From positions 248,001-312,000 of the forward strand of contig NZ_JBEXMJ010000007.1 in assembly GCF_040610475.1 (NCBI RefSeq): 64,000 nucleotides of DNA, read 5' to 3'. The stretch comes from Actinopolymorpha sp. NPDC004070. Lineage in GTDB: Bacteria; Actinomycetota; Actinomycetes; Propionibacteriales; Actinopolymorphaceae. Within the stretch, counting starts at the first letter, position 1; every line of letters starts with the position of its first letter. The notes below the pieces were generated by a model. It saw only the letters and a list, made by a program, of their open reading frames with translations. It made no database searches and was not told the DNA's origin. A program made the position numbers and the translations under genes. Of the stretch, positions 41,912-51,086 are shown piece by piece.

Positions 41912-42555
41912 CGGGTCACCGTCCAACGTCGTTCGAGCAGGGAGGCGCCACCGGCGATCAGGAACACGATGATCACGTAGCCGAGCGCGATGCCGGCGAA
42001 CAGCCACCACAGGGCGGTCGGGAAGTCGCGTACGAGCGAGTCGAGCTGGTAGCTCGCCTCGGTCACGCCGAACACCTCGGCGATGGCGGTGTTCTTGGTC
42101 AGGGCGATGAGGATGCTCGCCAGCGGCGGCACGACGGCGCGGAACGCCTGCGGCAGGACGATCAGCCGCAGGCTCTGCCCGAACGTCATGCCGATGGCCC
42201 GGGCCGCCTCCGCCTGGCCTGCCTGGATGGCGTTGATGCCCGAGCGCAGCGCCTCGCAGACGAACGCGGCGGTGTAGAGCGAGAGCGAGATGATCGCCCG
42301 GACGAAGAAGCTGTACTGCAGCCCGACCGCCGGCAGCCCGGTCACGATGATCAGGAAGACGATCAGCAGTGGGGTGTTGCGGAAGACCGTGACGTACGCC
42401 GTGCCCGCACGCCGCAGCACCGGCACCGGGGAGACCCGCATCCCTGCCAGGACGATGCCGAGCAGCGTCGCGACCACCCCGGAGACGACGAGCAACTGGA
42501 CCGTGAGCCAGAAGCCGGAGACGATCTTCGGCAGGTTGTCGATCAGCACGTTCAC
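41908..42555 (-). CDS. gluC: glutamate-type amino-acid ABC transporter permease GluC
   Basis: This is the first permease of the importer. IVSGFWLTVQLLVVSGVVAT opens the membrane domain, FRNTPLLIVFLIIV is the conserved HisM-family segment, and EAARAIGMTFGQSLRLIVLP is the EAA loop. The length is 215 residues. I chose the GTG at 42555 (VNVLIDNLPKIV); AAGGGAGA is about ten bases upstream. It lies 103 bases after the binding-protein gene and overlaps gluD, so both permeases are made together. Confidence 0.9.
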   Translation of the reverse strand: MNVLIDNLPKIVSGFWLTVQLLVVSGVVATLLGIVLAGMRVSPVPVLRRAGTAYVTVFRNTPLLIVFLIIVTGLPAVGLQYSFFVRAIISLSLYTAAFVCEALRSGINAIQAGQAEAARAIGMTFGQSLRLIVLPQAFRAVVPPLASILIALTKNTAIAEVFGVTEASYQLDSLVRDFPTALWWLFAGIALGYVIIVFLIAGGASLLERRWTVTR

Positions 42556-42658
42556 GTCGGGCTGGTCTCCCTTGGTCGGCGCCCGAAGAAGCGGACGGGT
42601 GGGCGACACGGACCTGCCCGGCGCGGGCCGGCAGGCCGCGCGCCGGGCAGGTCGGTGC

Positions 42659-43537
42659 TCACTGGCAGGAGGGGTCCGGCTTGGGCGCGGCCGGTGCCTT
42701 CACATCGGTGGCCTTGCCGAGCGTGGCGTCGAACGCCTTCTTCCAGTCGCCGTCCTTCACCGCCTTGTTGATGCTGTCGGTGAGGTACTTGCACATTGCG
42801 GTGTCGCCCTTCTTGAAGCCGATCCCGTAACGCTCCTCGGTGAACGGCTTGCCGACCGTCACGAGATCCTTGTCCTCGGCGGCGTAGCCCTGAAGGATCG
42901 CCTCGTCGGTGGTGACCGCGTCCACGGACTTGTTCTTCAACTGGGTCACGCACTCGGAGTAGGAGCCGAACGGAGCCGGGTTGGCGCCGTACTTCTCCTC
43001 GACCTGCTTCAGGGAGGTCGACCCGGTGACCGAGCAGACCTTCTTGCCCTTCAGGTCCGCGCCGGACTTGATCGACTTGTCGTCCTTCCGGACGAGCAGG
43101 CCCTGGCCGGTGACGAAGTACGGACCGGCCTGGCCGACGACCTGGCGCCGCTCGGGCGTGATGGAGTACGACGCGAGCACGAGGTCGACGGTGCCCTTCT
43201 GCAGGAAGGGCTCGCGGTTCTTCGACACGGTCTCGACCCACTCGATGTTCTTGGGTTCGATGCCCATGCCGCCGGCGATGATCTCGGCCATCGCCACGTC
43301 GAAGCCGGTCGGCGTGTCGGTGCCGGGCTTTTTGTAGCCGATGCCCGGCTGGTCGAACTTGATGCCGATCTTGATCTTCTTCGCCTTGGCGAACTTCGCC
43401 ATCGACGAACCGGCGGGGAACTTGGGGTTCTCGGCGACCTTGACGTCCGTCTGGCCTCCGCCGCTGCCTCCGCAGGCGGTGAGGGCCAGCGCGGCTACCA
43501 GGCCGGCTCCGAGCAACCGCAGACTGCTCTTACGCAT
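42659..43537 (-). CDS. gluB: glutamate-binding lipoprotein GluB
   Basis: This is the solute-binding protein of the importer, anchored to the outer face of the membrane. The lipobox is LALTACGG with the modified Cys at residue 22. The body has IKIGIKFDQPGIGYKKPG, PTGFDVAMAEIIAGGM and VDLVLASYSITPERRQVVGQ, typical of SBP family 3 for glutamate and related acids. The length is 292 residues. AAGGGAC precedes the ATG. A gap of 105 bases from gluA could hold a separate promoter, giving extra binding protein as is common. Confidence 0.93.
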   Translation of the reverse strand: MRKSSLRLLGAGLVAALALTACGGSGGGQTDVKVAENPKFPAGSSMAKFAKAKKIKIGIKFDQPGIGYKKPGTDTPTGFDVAMAEIIAGGMGIEPKNIEWVETVSKNREPFLQKGTVDLVLASYSITPERRQVVGQAGPYFVTGQGLLVRKDDKSIKSGADLKGKKVCSVTGSTSLKQVEEKYGANPAPFGSYSECVTQLKNKSVDAVTTDEAILQGYAAEDKDLVTVGKPFTEERYGIGFKKGDTAMCKYLTDSINKAVKDGDWKKAFDATLGKATDVKAPAAPKPDPSCQ

Positions 43538-43642
43538 GACGTCCCTTTCTGGATGGTGGCCCGCAACCCCAGCTTGCGTGTGGTCCCGGCAGGGTCCGAA
43601 GGGAGCGGCGCTCGGCGGTGCGGGGATGGGGCATTCAGACAT

Positions 43643-44425
43643 TCAGTGCTGCAGGATCTTGGAGAGGAAGTCCTTCGCCCGTGCCGACTGGGGGTTGGTG
43701 AAGAACTCCTCGGGTGTGCGCTCCTCGACGATCCGCCCGTCGGCCATGAACGCGACCCGGTCGGCCGCGCTGCGGGCGAACCCCATCTCGTGGGTGACGA
43801 CGACCATCGTCATGCCGCCGCGGGCGAGGTCGACCATCACGTCGAGTACTTCCTTGATCATCTCCGGGTCGAGCGCGGACGTCGGCTCGTCGAAGAGGAT
43901 CACCTTCGGTTCCATCGCCAGTGCGCGGGCGATCGCCACCCGCTGCTGCTGTCCGCCGGACAACTGCGCGGGGTACTTCTCGGCCTGGTTGCCCACACCC
44001 ACCCGGTCCAGGAGGGCCCGGGCCCGGGTCTCGGCCTCCGCCTTGGGAATCTTGCGGACCCTGATCGGGCCGAGAGTGACGTTGTCCAGCACGGTCTTGT
44101 GCTGGAAGAGGTTGAACGACTGGAACACCATGCCCACGTCGGCGCGGAGCTGGGCGAGCTTCCTGCCCTCCTCGGGCAGCTGCTGGCCGTCGAGCCGGAT
44201 CTCCCCGGAGTCGATCGGCTCCAGTCGGTTGATCGTCCTACACAGCGTCGACTTGCCCGACCCCGACGGCCCGATGATCACCACGACCTCACCGGCGTGC
44301 ACGGTGAGGTTGATGTCCTGGAGCACGTGCAGGTCACCGAAGTGCTTGTCGACGTGCTCCATGGTGACCAGCGGACGTGCGGAGGCCGCGCCGGGAGAGG
44401 GCGGTCGCTCGCTCGTGTCTGTCAT
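43643..44425 (-). CDS. gluA: glutamate-type amino-acid ABC transporter ATP-binding protein GluA
   Basis: This subunit hydrolyses ATP to drive import. Walker [15 protein letters not shown], the Q-loop VFQSFNLF, signature [20 protein letters not shown], Walker [15 protein letters not shown] and [10 protein letters not shown] are complete. The length of 260 residues includes about 18 extra N-terminal residues before [12 protein letters not shown]. The ATG at 44425 has only AGGTACC before it, and that lies in a 14-bp palindrome that could be an operator. A later GTG (VTMEHVDK) is the alternative start. It is first in gluABCD. Confidence 0.95.
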   Translation of the reverse strand: MTDTSERPPSPGAASARPLVTMEHVDKHFGDLHVLQDINLTVHAGEVVVIIGPSGSGKSTLCRTINRLEPIDSGEIRLDGQQLPEEGRKLAQLRADVGMVFQSFNLFQHKTVLDNVTLGPIRVRKIPKAEAETRARALLDRVGVGNQAEKYPAQLSGGQQQRVAIARALAMEPKVILFDEPTSALDPEMIKEVLDVMVDLARGGMTMVVVTHEMGFARSAADRVAFMADGRIVEERTPEEFFTNPQSARAKDFLSKILQH

Positions 44426-44429
44426 GCGG

Positions 44430-44443
44430 GGAAGGTACCTTCC
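44430..44443. promoter_or_regulatory. 14-bp perfect palindrome at the gluA start
   Basis: GGAAGGTACCTTCC lies four bases before the gluA start codon and covers its ribosome site. It could be an operator or a hairpin that controls translation of the transporter. Confidence 0.45.
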
Positions 44444-44686
44444 TTCGAGTTCTGACGCGAGACCGCCCGGCGGTCTGTAGCCCGACTGGAACATGACGAT
44501 CATGGTGTCGCTGACCGTGGTCGTCCGGGGACGCTCCGCGGACCCCTTCCGGCTGCTCCGGCCGGCCCTGACGTAACGGACCCCATGTCGCTTTGGCCAT
44601 CAATCCGGGCAATTCACGGCAGTTGTGCGCAGGGCCGGGCAGTTCTGAGCACTTCCCCCGGTGAGGGACGCCTGCCCCCGCTCCTC

Positions 44687-44706
44687 GGGTACGGCGCGCC
44701 GTACCC
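44687..44706. promoter_or_regulatory. 20-bp perfect palindrome over the miaB promoter
   Basis: GGGTACGGCGCGCCGTACCC is fully self-complementary. TACCCT at 44702-44707, a candidate -10 box nine bases before the miaB ATG, begins inside its right arm. The rest of the 291-base gluA-miaB gap holds no gene. Confidence 0.55.
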
Positions 44707-44716
44707 TTGGACGGTC

Positions 44717-46240
44717 ATGACGCACCGTATCGAATCCCCGGCACCCGACGCTGCCGTCGACGTCTCCGGCACGCGCACGTACGAGCTCCGCACCTTCGGG
44801 TGCCAGATGAACGTCCACGACTCCGAGCGGCTGTCCGGACTGCTGGAGGACGCGGGGTACGTCCGCGCGCCCGTCGGCGACCCCGCCGACGTCGTCGTCC
44901 TCAACACCTGCGCCGTCCGGGAGAACGCCGACAACAAGCTGTACGGCAACCTCGGCCACCTGGCGCCGGTGAAGGCCGGCCGGCCCGGCATGCAGATCGC
45001 CGTCGGCGGCTGCCTGGCCCAGAAGGACAAGGGCGAGATCGTCCGCCGGGCCCCGTGGGTCGACGTGGTGTTCGGGACGCACAACATCGGCTCGCTGCCG
45101 GCCCTGCTGGAGCGGTCCCGGGTGCTCGGCGAGGCACAGGTGGAGATCAAGGACTACCTGGAGACGTTCCCGTCCACGCTGCCCTCACGCCGGGAGTCCC
45201 AGCACGCGGCCTGGGTCGCGGTCAGCGTCGGCTGCAACAACACGTGCACGTTCTGCATCGTGCCCGCGCTGCGCGGCCGGGAGAAGGACCGCCGGCCCGG
45301 CGACATCCTCGCCGAGGTGAAGGCGCTGGTCGCCGAGGGCGTCCTCGAGGTCACCCTGCTCGGCCAGAACGTCAACGCCTACGGCGTGGAGTTCGGCGAC
45401 CGGTTCGCGTTCGGCAAGCTGCTGCGGTCGTGCGGGGAGATCGACGGGCTGGAGCGGGTGCGCTTCACCTCCCCGCACCCGCGCGACTTCACCGACGACG
45501 TGATCGCCGCGATGGCGCGGACACCGAACGTCATGCACCAGTTGCACATGCCGCTGCAGTCGGGCTCGGACCGCGTGCTGAAGGCGATGCGGCGGTCCTA
45601 CCGCCAGGCGCGTTACCTCGACATCGTGGCGAAGGTACGGCAGGCGATGCCGGACGCCGCGATCACCACCGACATCATCGTCGGCTTCCCGGGCGAGACC
45701 GAGGAGGACTTCGAGGAGACGCTGCACGTCGTGCGGGAGGCGAAGTTCTCCGCGGCGTTCACGTTCCAGTACTCCAAGCGGCCGGGCACGCCGGCGGCGA
45801 CCCTGCCGGACCAGGTGCCCAAGAAGGTCGTGCAGGCGAGGTACGAACGCCTGGTCGAGCTCGTCGAGGAGATCGCCTGGGCGGAGAACCGCGCGCTCGT
45901 CGGCCGCCAGGTCGAGGTGCTCGTCTCCGAGGGCGAGGGCCGCAAGGACGCCGCCACCGACCGCATGAGCGGCCGGGCCCGTGACAACCGGCTGGTGCAC
46001 TTCTCCGGCGGCCGGCCCGGTGGCGCGGCCCTGTCCGGCGTACGCCCCGGTGACCTGGTGACGGTCAAGGTGACCTACGCGGCCCCGCACCACCTGGTCG
46101 CCGACGGCCCGCTGCTGGACGTCCGGCGCACCCGGGCCGGTGACCTGTGGCAGGCCCGGCAGGCGGGCGCGACCGAGGCCGCGGACGGGTCGGGTGCGCC
46201 TTCCGGTGTGCTGCTCGGGATGCCCACCGTCCGCCGCTGA
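44717..46240 (+). CDS. miaB: tRNA-2-methylthio-N6-dimethylallyladenosine synthase
   Basis: MiaB adds a methylthio group to i6A37 of tRNAs reading UNN codons, acting after MiaA, which is encoded 17 kb downstream. The MTTase domain has [12 protein letters not shown] (C29), [11 protein letters not shown] and VGGCLAQK. The radical-SAM cluster is C173-x3-C177-x2-C180 (GCNNTCTFC), followed by [13 protein letters not shown] and a C-terminal TRAM domain. The length of 507 residues is normal. No ribosome site precedes the ATG, and the -10 box close by suggests a leaderless message. rimO at 519 is the sister enzyme. Confidence 0.95.
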   Translation: MTHRIESPAPDAAVDVSGTRTYELRTFGCQMNVHDSERLSGLLEDAGYVRAPVGDPADVVVLNTCAVRENADNKLYGNLGHLAPVKAGRPGMQIAVGGCLAQKDKGEIVRRAPWVDVVFGTHNIGSLPALLERSRVLGEAQVEIKDYLETFPSTLPSRRESQHAAWVAVSVGCNNTCTFCIVPALRGREKDRRPGDILAEVKALVAEGVLEVTLLGQNVNAYGVEFGDRFAFGKLLRSCGEIDGLERVRFTSPHPRDFTDDVIAAMARTPNVMHQLHMPLQSGSDRVLKAMRRSYRQARYLDIVAKVRQAMPDAAITTDIIVGFPGETEEDFEETLHVVREAKFSAAFTFQYSKRPGTPAATLPDQVPKKVVQARYERLVELVEEIAWAENRALVGRQVEVLVSEGEGRKDAATDRMSGRARDNRLVHFSGGRPGGAALSGVRPGDLVTVKVTYAAPHHLVADGPLLDVRRTRAGDLWQARQAGATEAADGSGAPSGVLLGMPTVRR

Positions 46241-46301
46241 CCGACACCACCGCAGCAAGGCACCGGCCTGCCGCCACTCCAGGGGCGACGGCCGGCCGGC
46301 C

Positions 46302-48368
46302 TCAGGGTGCGGGCGCGAGGTTGTCCGAGCGCACCTGCCAGCCGGAGTCCGGGAACCCGGGCGCCGGCCCTTCGGGTGCGCCGTCCCAGCCGGCCGCCAT
46401 CATCGCCACGGCGTACAACAGGCCGCCGTTGCCGGGGAGGTACAGCGGCAACGTGCCCGGGCGCTGGAAGTTGTGGCCGTTGCCGAGGTAGTGGTTCTTC
46501 GGCGTGTCCAGCAGCAGCGCCTCCACGGCGAGGCGGGGCTCGCCCACCCGGCAGGCGGTCATCGCCAGCAGGGGGTAGTCCCAGCCCCAGGTGTCCGACC
46601 ACTCCCAGCGGTCGAGCACGTCGCGCAGCGTGGCCCGCATCCGGTCGGCGTCGGCCAGGCCCACGTCGGGCACGAAGCCCAACGCGCCGACCATCGTCGG
46701 GTGCCCCTCGCGTTCGGTCACCGGGTGTTCGAGCTCGACGTAGCGGCCGTCGCGTTCGGGCAGTGGACCGAGGTGCTTGGCCACCGCGTCCCACGCGGGT
46801 ACGCGGGCCAGGCCGAGGCGTTCGCGCCACACCTGGGCGGTCTGCAGTCCCCATCGCCAGTACGCCAGCTCGAACGCGGGGTTGCGGGCCTCCCGGCGCA
46901 GTGGGTAGGCCTTCTCCTGCGCCGACGCCACCGGCGGGCCGAGGTCGAAGCGTTCCCGCCGCGGATCCCAGGTGGCGTACGACGCCATGAACGCCGCCGA
47001 CTCGAACACCAGCCGGGCGAACCGCTCGGCCGTACGCCGGGAAGGCCGGCGCCGCCAGACCAGCTCGGCGAAGTAGATCGGGTGCGGCTGCTGCCACACC
47101 AGGAGCGCGCCGATGTCGCTCGGGCTCTCCCGTGCTTCCGGTCCGACCTGCTTGGGCCAGCGCGCTCCGGAGTAGCCCTGCAGCCGGGCGGTCTCCTGGG
47201 CGGCCGCCAGCGCCTTGTCGTACCACCCGAGGCTGCGTTCGAGCAGGGCCGGGTGGTTCCAGAGCGCGAAGTGGGCCGCGTGCCACCAGTGCATCTCCAG
47301 GTGGAACTTCCCGCGCCAGCTGTTGGTGACCAGACCGGTCTCCTGCGGCGGCGTGGAGCCCGCGCAGTTGACGGCGGTGAGGTACTGCGACAGGACGACC
47401 CGGCGTTCGAGCTCCTCGGCCCGCGGGTCGGTGGAGCCGGACAGATCGACGATCCCGCCGGTGGACCAGAACTCCGTCCACGAGACCTCGGCCGCGGTGA
47501 GCACCGCGGCCACCGTCGGCGCCTGCTCGACCGGCGCGGGGGAGAAGCCGACCGTGAGCTCGAGGATGCCCACGCCGTCGGCGTGCACGGCGAACTCGTG
47601 GGGTCCGAGCTGCTTCAGTACCGCACCCGCCGACCAGGTGAGTGCCACGTGGTGCACGTCGGCGTCGAGGAGCCGGCGGATGTCGGCGCGGTTGCCGCGC
47701 AGGTGCAGCTCGGACAGGTGGCTGGTGGGGGAGTCCCAGTCGCACGGCTCGCTCCAGTCGCCCACGGCGTACGGGAAGCGGGTTCCGATCGCGAGCTCGC
47801 CGCGCGCCAGCAACGGCGACTCCACGCGGACGGCGAGCAGGTCGAGCTCGGGGTCGCAGGCTGTCGTGACCTCCACCGGCGTTCCGTCCAGCTCGAACCG
47901 GCTCTCGATCCGGCCACGCCACAGATCCAGCCGCTGACTGATCGACCCCAGCTCCGACAGCCGCACCGGCTGCCCGTCGGGGCGTACGAACCCGATCCGG
48001 CCGAGGTCGATCCGATGTGGGTTCTCCCGCAGCCACTGGCGGGCCAGCTTGGCGCGGGAGTGCACCGACGAGTCGCCGAAGTCCGGGCCGGTGGTGGAGT
48101 ACGGCACCGAACGACCGGCCGCGGTGGAGTAGTCCTCGAAGGACTCCGCCAGCGCGTAGCCCTCCGGGTTGGGCGCGGTGTGCCAGGCCCACTGCGCCTG
48201 GGTGCCCAGCCGCATGCCGTCGGCGTGGAACGAGGGAAAGGTCTGCAGCCCGGTCACGTCGGCGGTGAAGGCGAACTCGCCGTTGCCGACTGTGAGCGGC
48301 TCCAGGGCGTCGGCGGAGGTCCGCCGGACGTTGTGCCGCGCGACGATGCGGTAGCGGTCCATCAGCAT
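46302..48368 (-). CDS. (alpha/alpha)6-barrel glycoside hydrolase, GH65/GH95-like
   Basis: The protein has an N-terminal beta-sandwich (EPLTVGNGEFAFTADVTGLQ, then TFPSFHADGM) and a helical barrel. The barrel has HLEMHWWHAAHFALWNHPAL, YSGARWPKQVGPEARESPSD and VWQQPHPIYFAELVW, arrangements known from GH65-type phosphorylases and GH95-type hydrolases. Which family it belongs to, and the substrate, cannot be told here. The length is 688 residues. No signal peptide is present, so it acts on imported sugars. It begins within the stop of the Gfo/Idh oxidoreductase gene (ATGCTGATGG); the ATG at 48362 is an equal choice. The pair probably processes one carbohydrate. Confidence 0.72.
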   Translation of the reverse strand: MLMDRYRIVARHNVRRTSADALEPLTVGNGEFAFTADVTGLQTFPSFHADGMRLGTQAQWAWHTAPNPEGYALAESFEDYSTAAGRSVPYSTTGPDFGDSSVHSRAKLARQWLRENPHRIDLGRIGFVRPDGQPVRLSELGSISQRLDLWRGRIESRFELDGTPVEVTTACDPELDLLAVRVESPLLARGELAIGTRFPYAVGDWSEPCDWDSPTSHLSELHLRGNRADIRRLLDADVHHVALTWSAGAVLKQLGPHEFAVHADGVGILELTVGFSPAPVEQAPTVAAVLTAAEVSWTEFWSTGGIVDLSGSTDPRAEELERRVVLSQYLTAVNCAGSTPPQETGLVTNSWRGKFHLEMHWWHAAHFALWNHPALLERSLGWYDKALAAAQETARLQGYSGARWPKQVGPEARESPSDIGALLVWQQPHPIYFAELVWRRRPSRRTAERFARLVFESAAFMASYATWDPRRERFDLGPPVASAQEKAYPLRREARNPAFELAYWRWGLQTAQVWRERLGLARVPAWDAVAKHLGPLPERDGRYVELEHPVTEREGHPTMVGALGFVPDVGLADADRMRATLRDVLDRWEWSDTWGWDYPLLAMTACRVGEPRLAVEALLLDTPKNHYLGNGHNFQRPGTLPLYLPGNGGLLYAVAMMAAGWDGAPEGPAPGFPDSGWQVRSDNLAPAP

Positions 48369-49738
48369 GAGAACGAAGTGAAGTTCCGGTAGTTCGCGAG
48401 AGAGAACGCGCGGGTGGGCGAGGCCCAGTCGGCGCCGGCCTCGGAGAACAACAGCCCGTCGCGGGCGCAGCGCTCGATGAGGTCGTCGACGCCCACCAGG
48501 TGCACCCAGCGCTCGCCGTTCTCGTCATGGACGGTGGTGAAGCGTGGCGAGACGGGACCGGGTCTGCCTGCGGACTCGTACATGCCGTTGAGGGCGAGGA
48601 CGAAACCTCGGGTCATCTTAAGGGGGCACAGCAGCCGATCGTCGTAACCGCGGACGACATTGACCAGATTCGCGAGCAGATCGGGCGAACCGGGGTCGCC
48701 CGGCGCACGGCCCGCGCGCGCGGCGTCGGCGGCCAGTGCCTCGACCGCCCGCACGGCCGCCGCCGGTGGCTGCTGCCCGGCCTGCCCGGCCTGCCCGGAC
48801 TCCAGGGTGAGCTCTCCGGTCGTGTAGTACGCCCGGGCGGTGGCCCTGGTGCCGCGGACGAACACGTACGGCGGCACCTGCGCCGGCGCGCACAGCGTGA
48901 CCGCCGCGACGACGGTGCGGCCCTCGGCGGTGTCGACCCGGACGCTCGCGGTGTCGTCGCCGTCGATACTGTCCCGGCAGCGGTAAAGCTCCGCCCGCAC
49001 CGCGGTGGGCGTGGCCGGGGCGTCGTCGTGGTCGCCGGCCACGATCAGGGCGTTCATCAGGCCGTGTGCGAACGGGTTGGTGAGCGTGCCGTCCAGGACG
49101 TACCTACCGTCGTGGACCAGCCGGCCGGCCCAGTTCGTACGCGCGTAGTAGGAGTCGGCGCGCGACCAGCGGCCGGCCAGGCCCACGTGCTCCACCTCCC
49201 CGAGCGCGCCGTCGCGGGCGAGCCGGGCCAGGGCGCGGACGACGGGTGCGCGGGCGTTCTGGAAGCCCACCTGGCACAGCGGCGCGGAGCCGGCCCGGTC
49301 GCCGGAGTCCTGCAGGGCGAGCAGTCGGTCCATGTCCTGCACTGTCACCACCGGCGGCTTCTCCACCAGGACCGAGGAGCCGGCGGCGAACGCCTCCTCG
49401 ATCATCGGCGCGTGCAGCGGGATGGGCGTGCCGAGCACCACGACGTCGGGGCGCTCGGCGGCCAGTAGGTCGGTGAGGGTGCGGTGACCGCGCGGTGACG
49501 GACCGGCGTACGCCCGGGCGGCGAGGTGCTCGGCGACCACTGCGGCGGCGTCCGGCGCGACGTCGGCGTACGCGGCCAGCCGCAGCAGCCCCTGCTCCTG
49601 CAGCCGGACGGCGTTGCGCAGATGGGTACGGCCGTAGCCGTTGACGCCGACCAGCCCGACGCGCGGGCCGGGCCGGTCGGTGGCCGGAAGTGTGGCCGGT
49701 GATGTGGCCGGGGGGGTGGCCGGGGGTGTCGTGCTCAC
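48362..49738 (-). CDS. Gfo/Idh/MocA-family oxidoreductase
   Basis: This is an NAD(P)-dependent sugar dehydrogenase-type protein. The Rossmann start VGLVGVNGYGRTHLRNA is followed by PDVVVLGTPIPLHAPMIEEA and the EKP motif in SVLVEKPPVVT. The substrate domain has GLMNALIVAGDHDD. The first 20 residues are a PAT repeat. GGAGG precedes the GTG by six bases. The length is 458 residues, longer than the usual 340-380 because of the tail and an Ala/Gly-rich insert near residue 320. The end overlaps the glycosidase gene. A LacI-type palindrome lies 58 bases upstream. Confidence 0.83.
   Translation of the reverse strand: MSTTPPATPPATSPATLPATDRPGPRVGLVGVNGYGRTHLRNAVRLQEQGLLRLAAYADVAPDAAAVVAEHLAARAYAGPSPRGHRTLTDLLAAERPDVVVLGTPIPLHAPMIEEAFAAGSSVLVEKPPVVTVQDMDRLLALQDSGDRAGSAPLCQVGFQNARAPVVRALARLARDGALGEVEHVGLAGRWSRADSYYARTNWAGRLVHDGRYVLDGTLTNPFAHGLMNALIVAGDHDDAPATPTAVRAELYRCRDSIDGDDTASVRVDTAEGRTVVAAVTLCAPAQVPPYVFVRGTRATARAYYTTGELTLESGQAGQAGQQPPAAAVRAVEALAADAARAGRAPGDPGSPDLLANLVNVVRGYDDRLLCPLKMTRGFVLALNGMYESAGRPGPVSPRFTTVHDENGERWVHLVGVDDLIERCARDGLLFSEAGADWASPTRAFSLANYRNFTSFSC
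49680..49727. repeat. four 12-bp repeats coding a PAT tract
   Basis: GTGGCCGG plus four variable bases is repeated four times. On the minus strand it codes PATPPATSPATLPAT after the start of the oxidoreductase. Confidence 0.85.
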
Positions 49739-49795
49739 GTTGCCTCCTCGTACCGGCGTGCGAGGTGCGCCGCACACCCGCGGAAGCCATCGTAC

Positions 49796-49807
49796 GAAAG
49801 CGCTTTC
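49796..49807. promoter_or_regulatory. LacI-family-type operator upstream of the Gfo/Idh gene
   Basis: GAAAGCGCTTTC is a perfect 12-bp palindrome with the central CG typical of LacI/GalR operators. It lies 58 bases before the start, where a repressor would act on the oxidoreductase-glycosidase pair. Confidence 0.5.
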
Positions 49808-49847
49808 CCACCCTGGTCTGCTGCCGAGCCGATCCGGCCGGGCGTGG

Positions 49848-51086
49848 TCAGTACTCGGCGGCGGACCGTCGCGGGGTGCGGCGGGCGTTGCCGGCGTGGT
49901 CCGCGTGACCGGCGTGGCCGGTCTGCTCCACGTGGCCGGTGTGGTCGGCGCGGTCCACGTCGCCCACGCCGTCCACGCGCTCGACGTCGATGCCCTCGGC
50001 GCGGCGGCCGTCCCCGGAGGAGGGCAGCGTGAGCGCCGGCACCAGCCGCAGTCGCCGGCTCCTCGCGGGTGATCCGGACAGCGACCGCAGCAGCCAGAAC
50101 ACCGCCCCGAGCGGCACCTCCAGCACGAACGTGAACATCGAGAACAGCAACACCGCGGCGGTGACCGGCCCCGGTGCCCCACCCAGGTGGATCATCACCG
50201 CCGCCGTGCCGGCCTCGGCGATCCCGAACCCGCCCGGCGTGACAACCACCGTGGTGAGCAGCCGCCCGAGCGCGAACGCCGCGACGGCCTCACCGACGCC
50301 GAGGTAAGCGCCGGTGGCCAGCAGGCAGGCGCAGAACAACGCGGCCTGCAGCGCGAGGTAGCAGCTCATCCCGAGCGTCATCGGCAGCCAGGACGTCCTC
50401 AGCAGGCCCGAGGTCGTCACCCGCAGCCGGGCGAGCGCGGCGCTGGCCTGGTGCTCGGCGGGCCGGATGCGGCGGGGAAGTACGCGCAGCGCGCGGTCGG
50501 CCGCCCTTCCCACGACGTCGGCGGCGCGGTCCCAGCGCAGCGCGACCACCAGGGCGGCGACCAGCCCGAACAGCCCGACCGAGGCGGTGGCGACCGGGAC
50601 GGCGAGCCAGGAGTCGGGGAGGTGCCCGGCCGCCAGCAGCGCCAGCAGCCCGACCGCCGGCAGCAGGAACCGCGCCAGCACGTTGGCGATGCCGGAGGCG
50701 ACCGTGGACACCGCGATCGCGTGGCTGCGGAAACCCCACGACCGGGCCATCGCGAAGTTGACCGCGACGCCGGCGGCGCCGCCGAACGGCATCAGGTTGC
50801 TCACCGCGCTGCCGACGGCGTTCAGGGTCAGCGCCTGGCGGTGGTTGAGCCCGGGCAGTGAAGCGGTGAGCACCCAGGTGTACGCCCACAGCCCGAGCCC
50901 CCACAACGCGATCAGGCCGACCACGGCCCAGCCGTTCAACCGGGCGAACTGCGCCCAGATGACGCCCCAGTCGATGCCCACGATGTAGGGCAGGGCGGCC
51001 ACCAGCCCGACCGCGATCAGGATCGAGGCCAAAGACACCGTGGTGCGCACCCACGGACGTTGGAACGCCGATCCGGTCACCTTCAT
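49848..51086 (-). CDS. lysylphosphatidylglycerol-synthase-TM/UPF0104 family membrane protein (flippase-like)
   Basis: A polytopic membrane protein with about eight hydrophobic segments and the family motifs NAVGSAVSNLMPFGGAAGVA and VVVTPGGFGIAEAGTAAV. Relatives include the flippase domain of MprF and putative glycolipid translocases, so it may move a lipid-linked glycan. The length is 412 residues. The last 60 residues form a His/Asp/Gly-rich cytoplasmic tail (DHTGHVEQTGHAGHADHAG), unlike the usual short end. The ATG overlaps the stop of the PIG-L deacetylase gene as ATGA, which ties the two functionally. Confidence 0.8.
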   Translation of the reverse strand: MKVTGSAFQRPWVRTTVSLASILIAVGLVAALPYIVGIDWGVIWAQFARLNGWAVVGLIALWGLGLWAYTWVLTASLPGLNHRQALTLNAVGSAVSNLMPFGGAAGVAVNFAMARSWGFRSHAIAVSTVASGIANVLARFLLPAVGLLALLAAGHLPDSWLAVPVATASVGLFGLVAALVVALRWDRAADVVGRAADRALRVLPRRIRPAEHQASAALARLRVTTSGLLRTSWLPMTLGMSCYLALQAALFCACLLATGAYLGVGEAVAAFALGRLLTTVVVTPGGFGIAEAGTAAVMIHLGGAPGPVTAAVLLFSMFTFVLEVPLGAVFWLLRSLSGSPARSRRLRLVPALTLPSSGDGRRAEGIDVERVDGVGDVDRADHTGHVEQTGHAGHADHAGNARRTPRRSAAEY

